Positions 5,086 through 5,096 of a stretch of 5,096 nt of DNA are shown here, in pieces. Within the stretch, counting starts at the first letter, position 1. Every line of letters starts with the position of its first letter. Position numbers and translations under genes: made by a program. Source of the stretch: Ruminococcus sp. UBA4321 (lineage in GTDB: Bacteria; Bacillota; Clostridia; Oscillospirales; Ruminococcaceae); assembly GCA_002393815.1 (NCBI GenBank), contig DGUB01000053.1:1-5096 (forward strand), written 5' to 3'. Under the pieces are notes generated by a model that did no database searches, had not been told where the DNA came from, and saw only the letters and a program-made list of their open reading frames with translations.

Positions 5086-5096
5086 GTAAGCACGGC

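Noticed and set aside
1..5096. CRISPR array, tRNA, rRNA, insertion sequence or attachment site
   Set aside because: No regularly spaced repeats, cloverleaf-like sequence, transposase or terminal repeats were seen. The window is almost fully occupied by seven minus-strand genes.

Overview
The window looks like part of the early (DNA-metabolism) region of a phage or prophage of a low-to-mid-GC Gram-positive host, most likely a gut Clostridia member such as the Ruminococcus group. The grounds are strong GGAG-type ribosome binding sites before almost every gene, tight head-to-tail packing of small unknown genes, a TATAAT-type promoter, and the protein families present. The host name is an inference from style; nothing here fixes it. 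There is no integrase, capsid, tail or lysis gene, so integrated prophage, free phage and phage-like plasmid cannot be told apart.

All seven genes lie on the minus strand and are read from right to left. First come four small genes: a coiled-coil protein (4597-5085, whose start may lie beyond the right edge), a 67-residue unknown (4378-4581), a small HTH-like protein (4043-4387) and a C-terminal zinc-ribbon protein (3661-4038). They overlap or nearly abut, and the last three have a ribosome binding site that contains, or sits beside, the end of the gene before.

A gap of 109 bases (3552-3660) separates the two halves. It holds a hairpin with a T run that would work as a terminator only for plus-strand transcription, and a minus-strand promoter (TATAAT, with ATGTCA 18 bases upstream) overlapped by a perfect 9-bp inverted repeat. 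The repeat looks like an operator. This gap is the likely control point for the second half.

The second half has three larger genes. The first protein (2337-3551) has two N-terminal segments resembling the C-terminal domain of RNA polymerase alpha, a DUF3102/ParB-like HTH middle, and a long coiled coil. The second (1057-2331) is a compact SbcC/RecF/SMC-like ATPase. The third (1-1035, running off the left edge) is a RecA-fold AAA_24 ATPase of the phage nucleotide-binding/Sak4 type. The two ATPases suggest a recombination or replication-repair module. The alpha-CTD-like protein may bring DNA-binding or regulatory activity to it. It also carries a perfect 9-bp palindrome inside its own reading frame.

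No stretch of 300 bases lacks a gene. No tRNA, rRNA, CRISPR array, insertion sequence or attachment site was seen.
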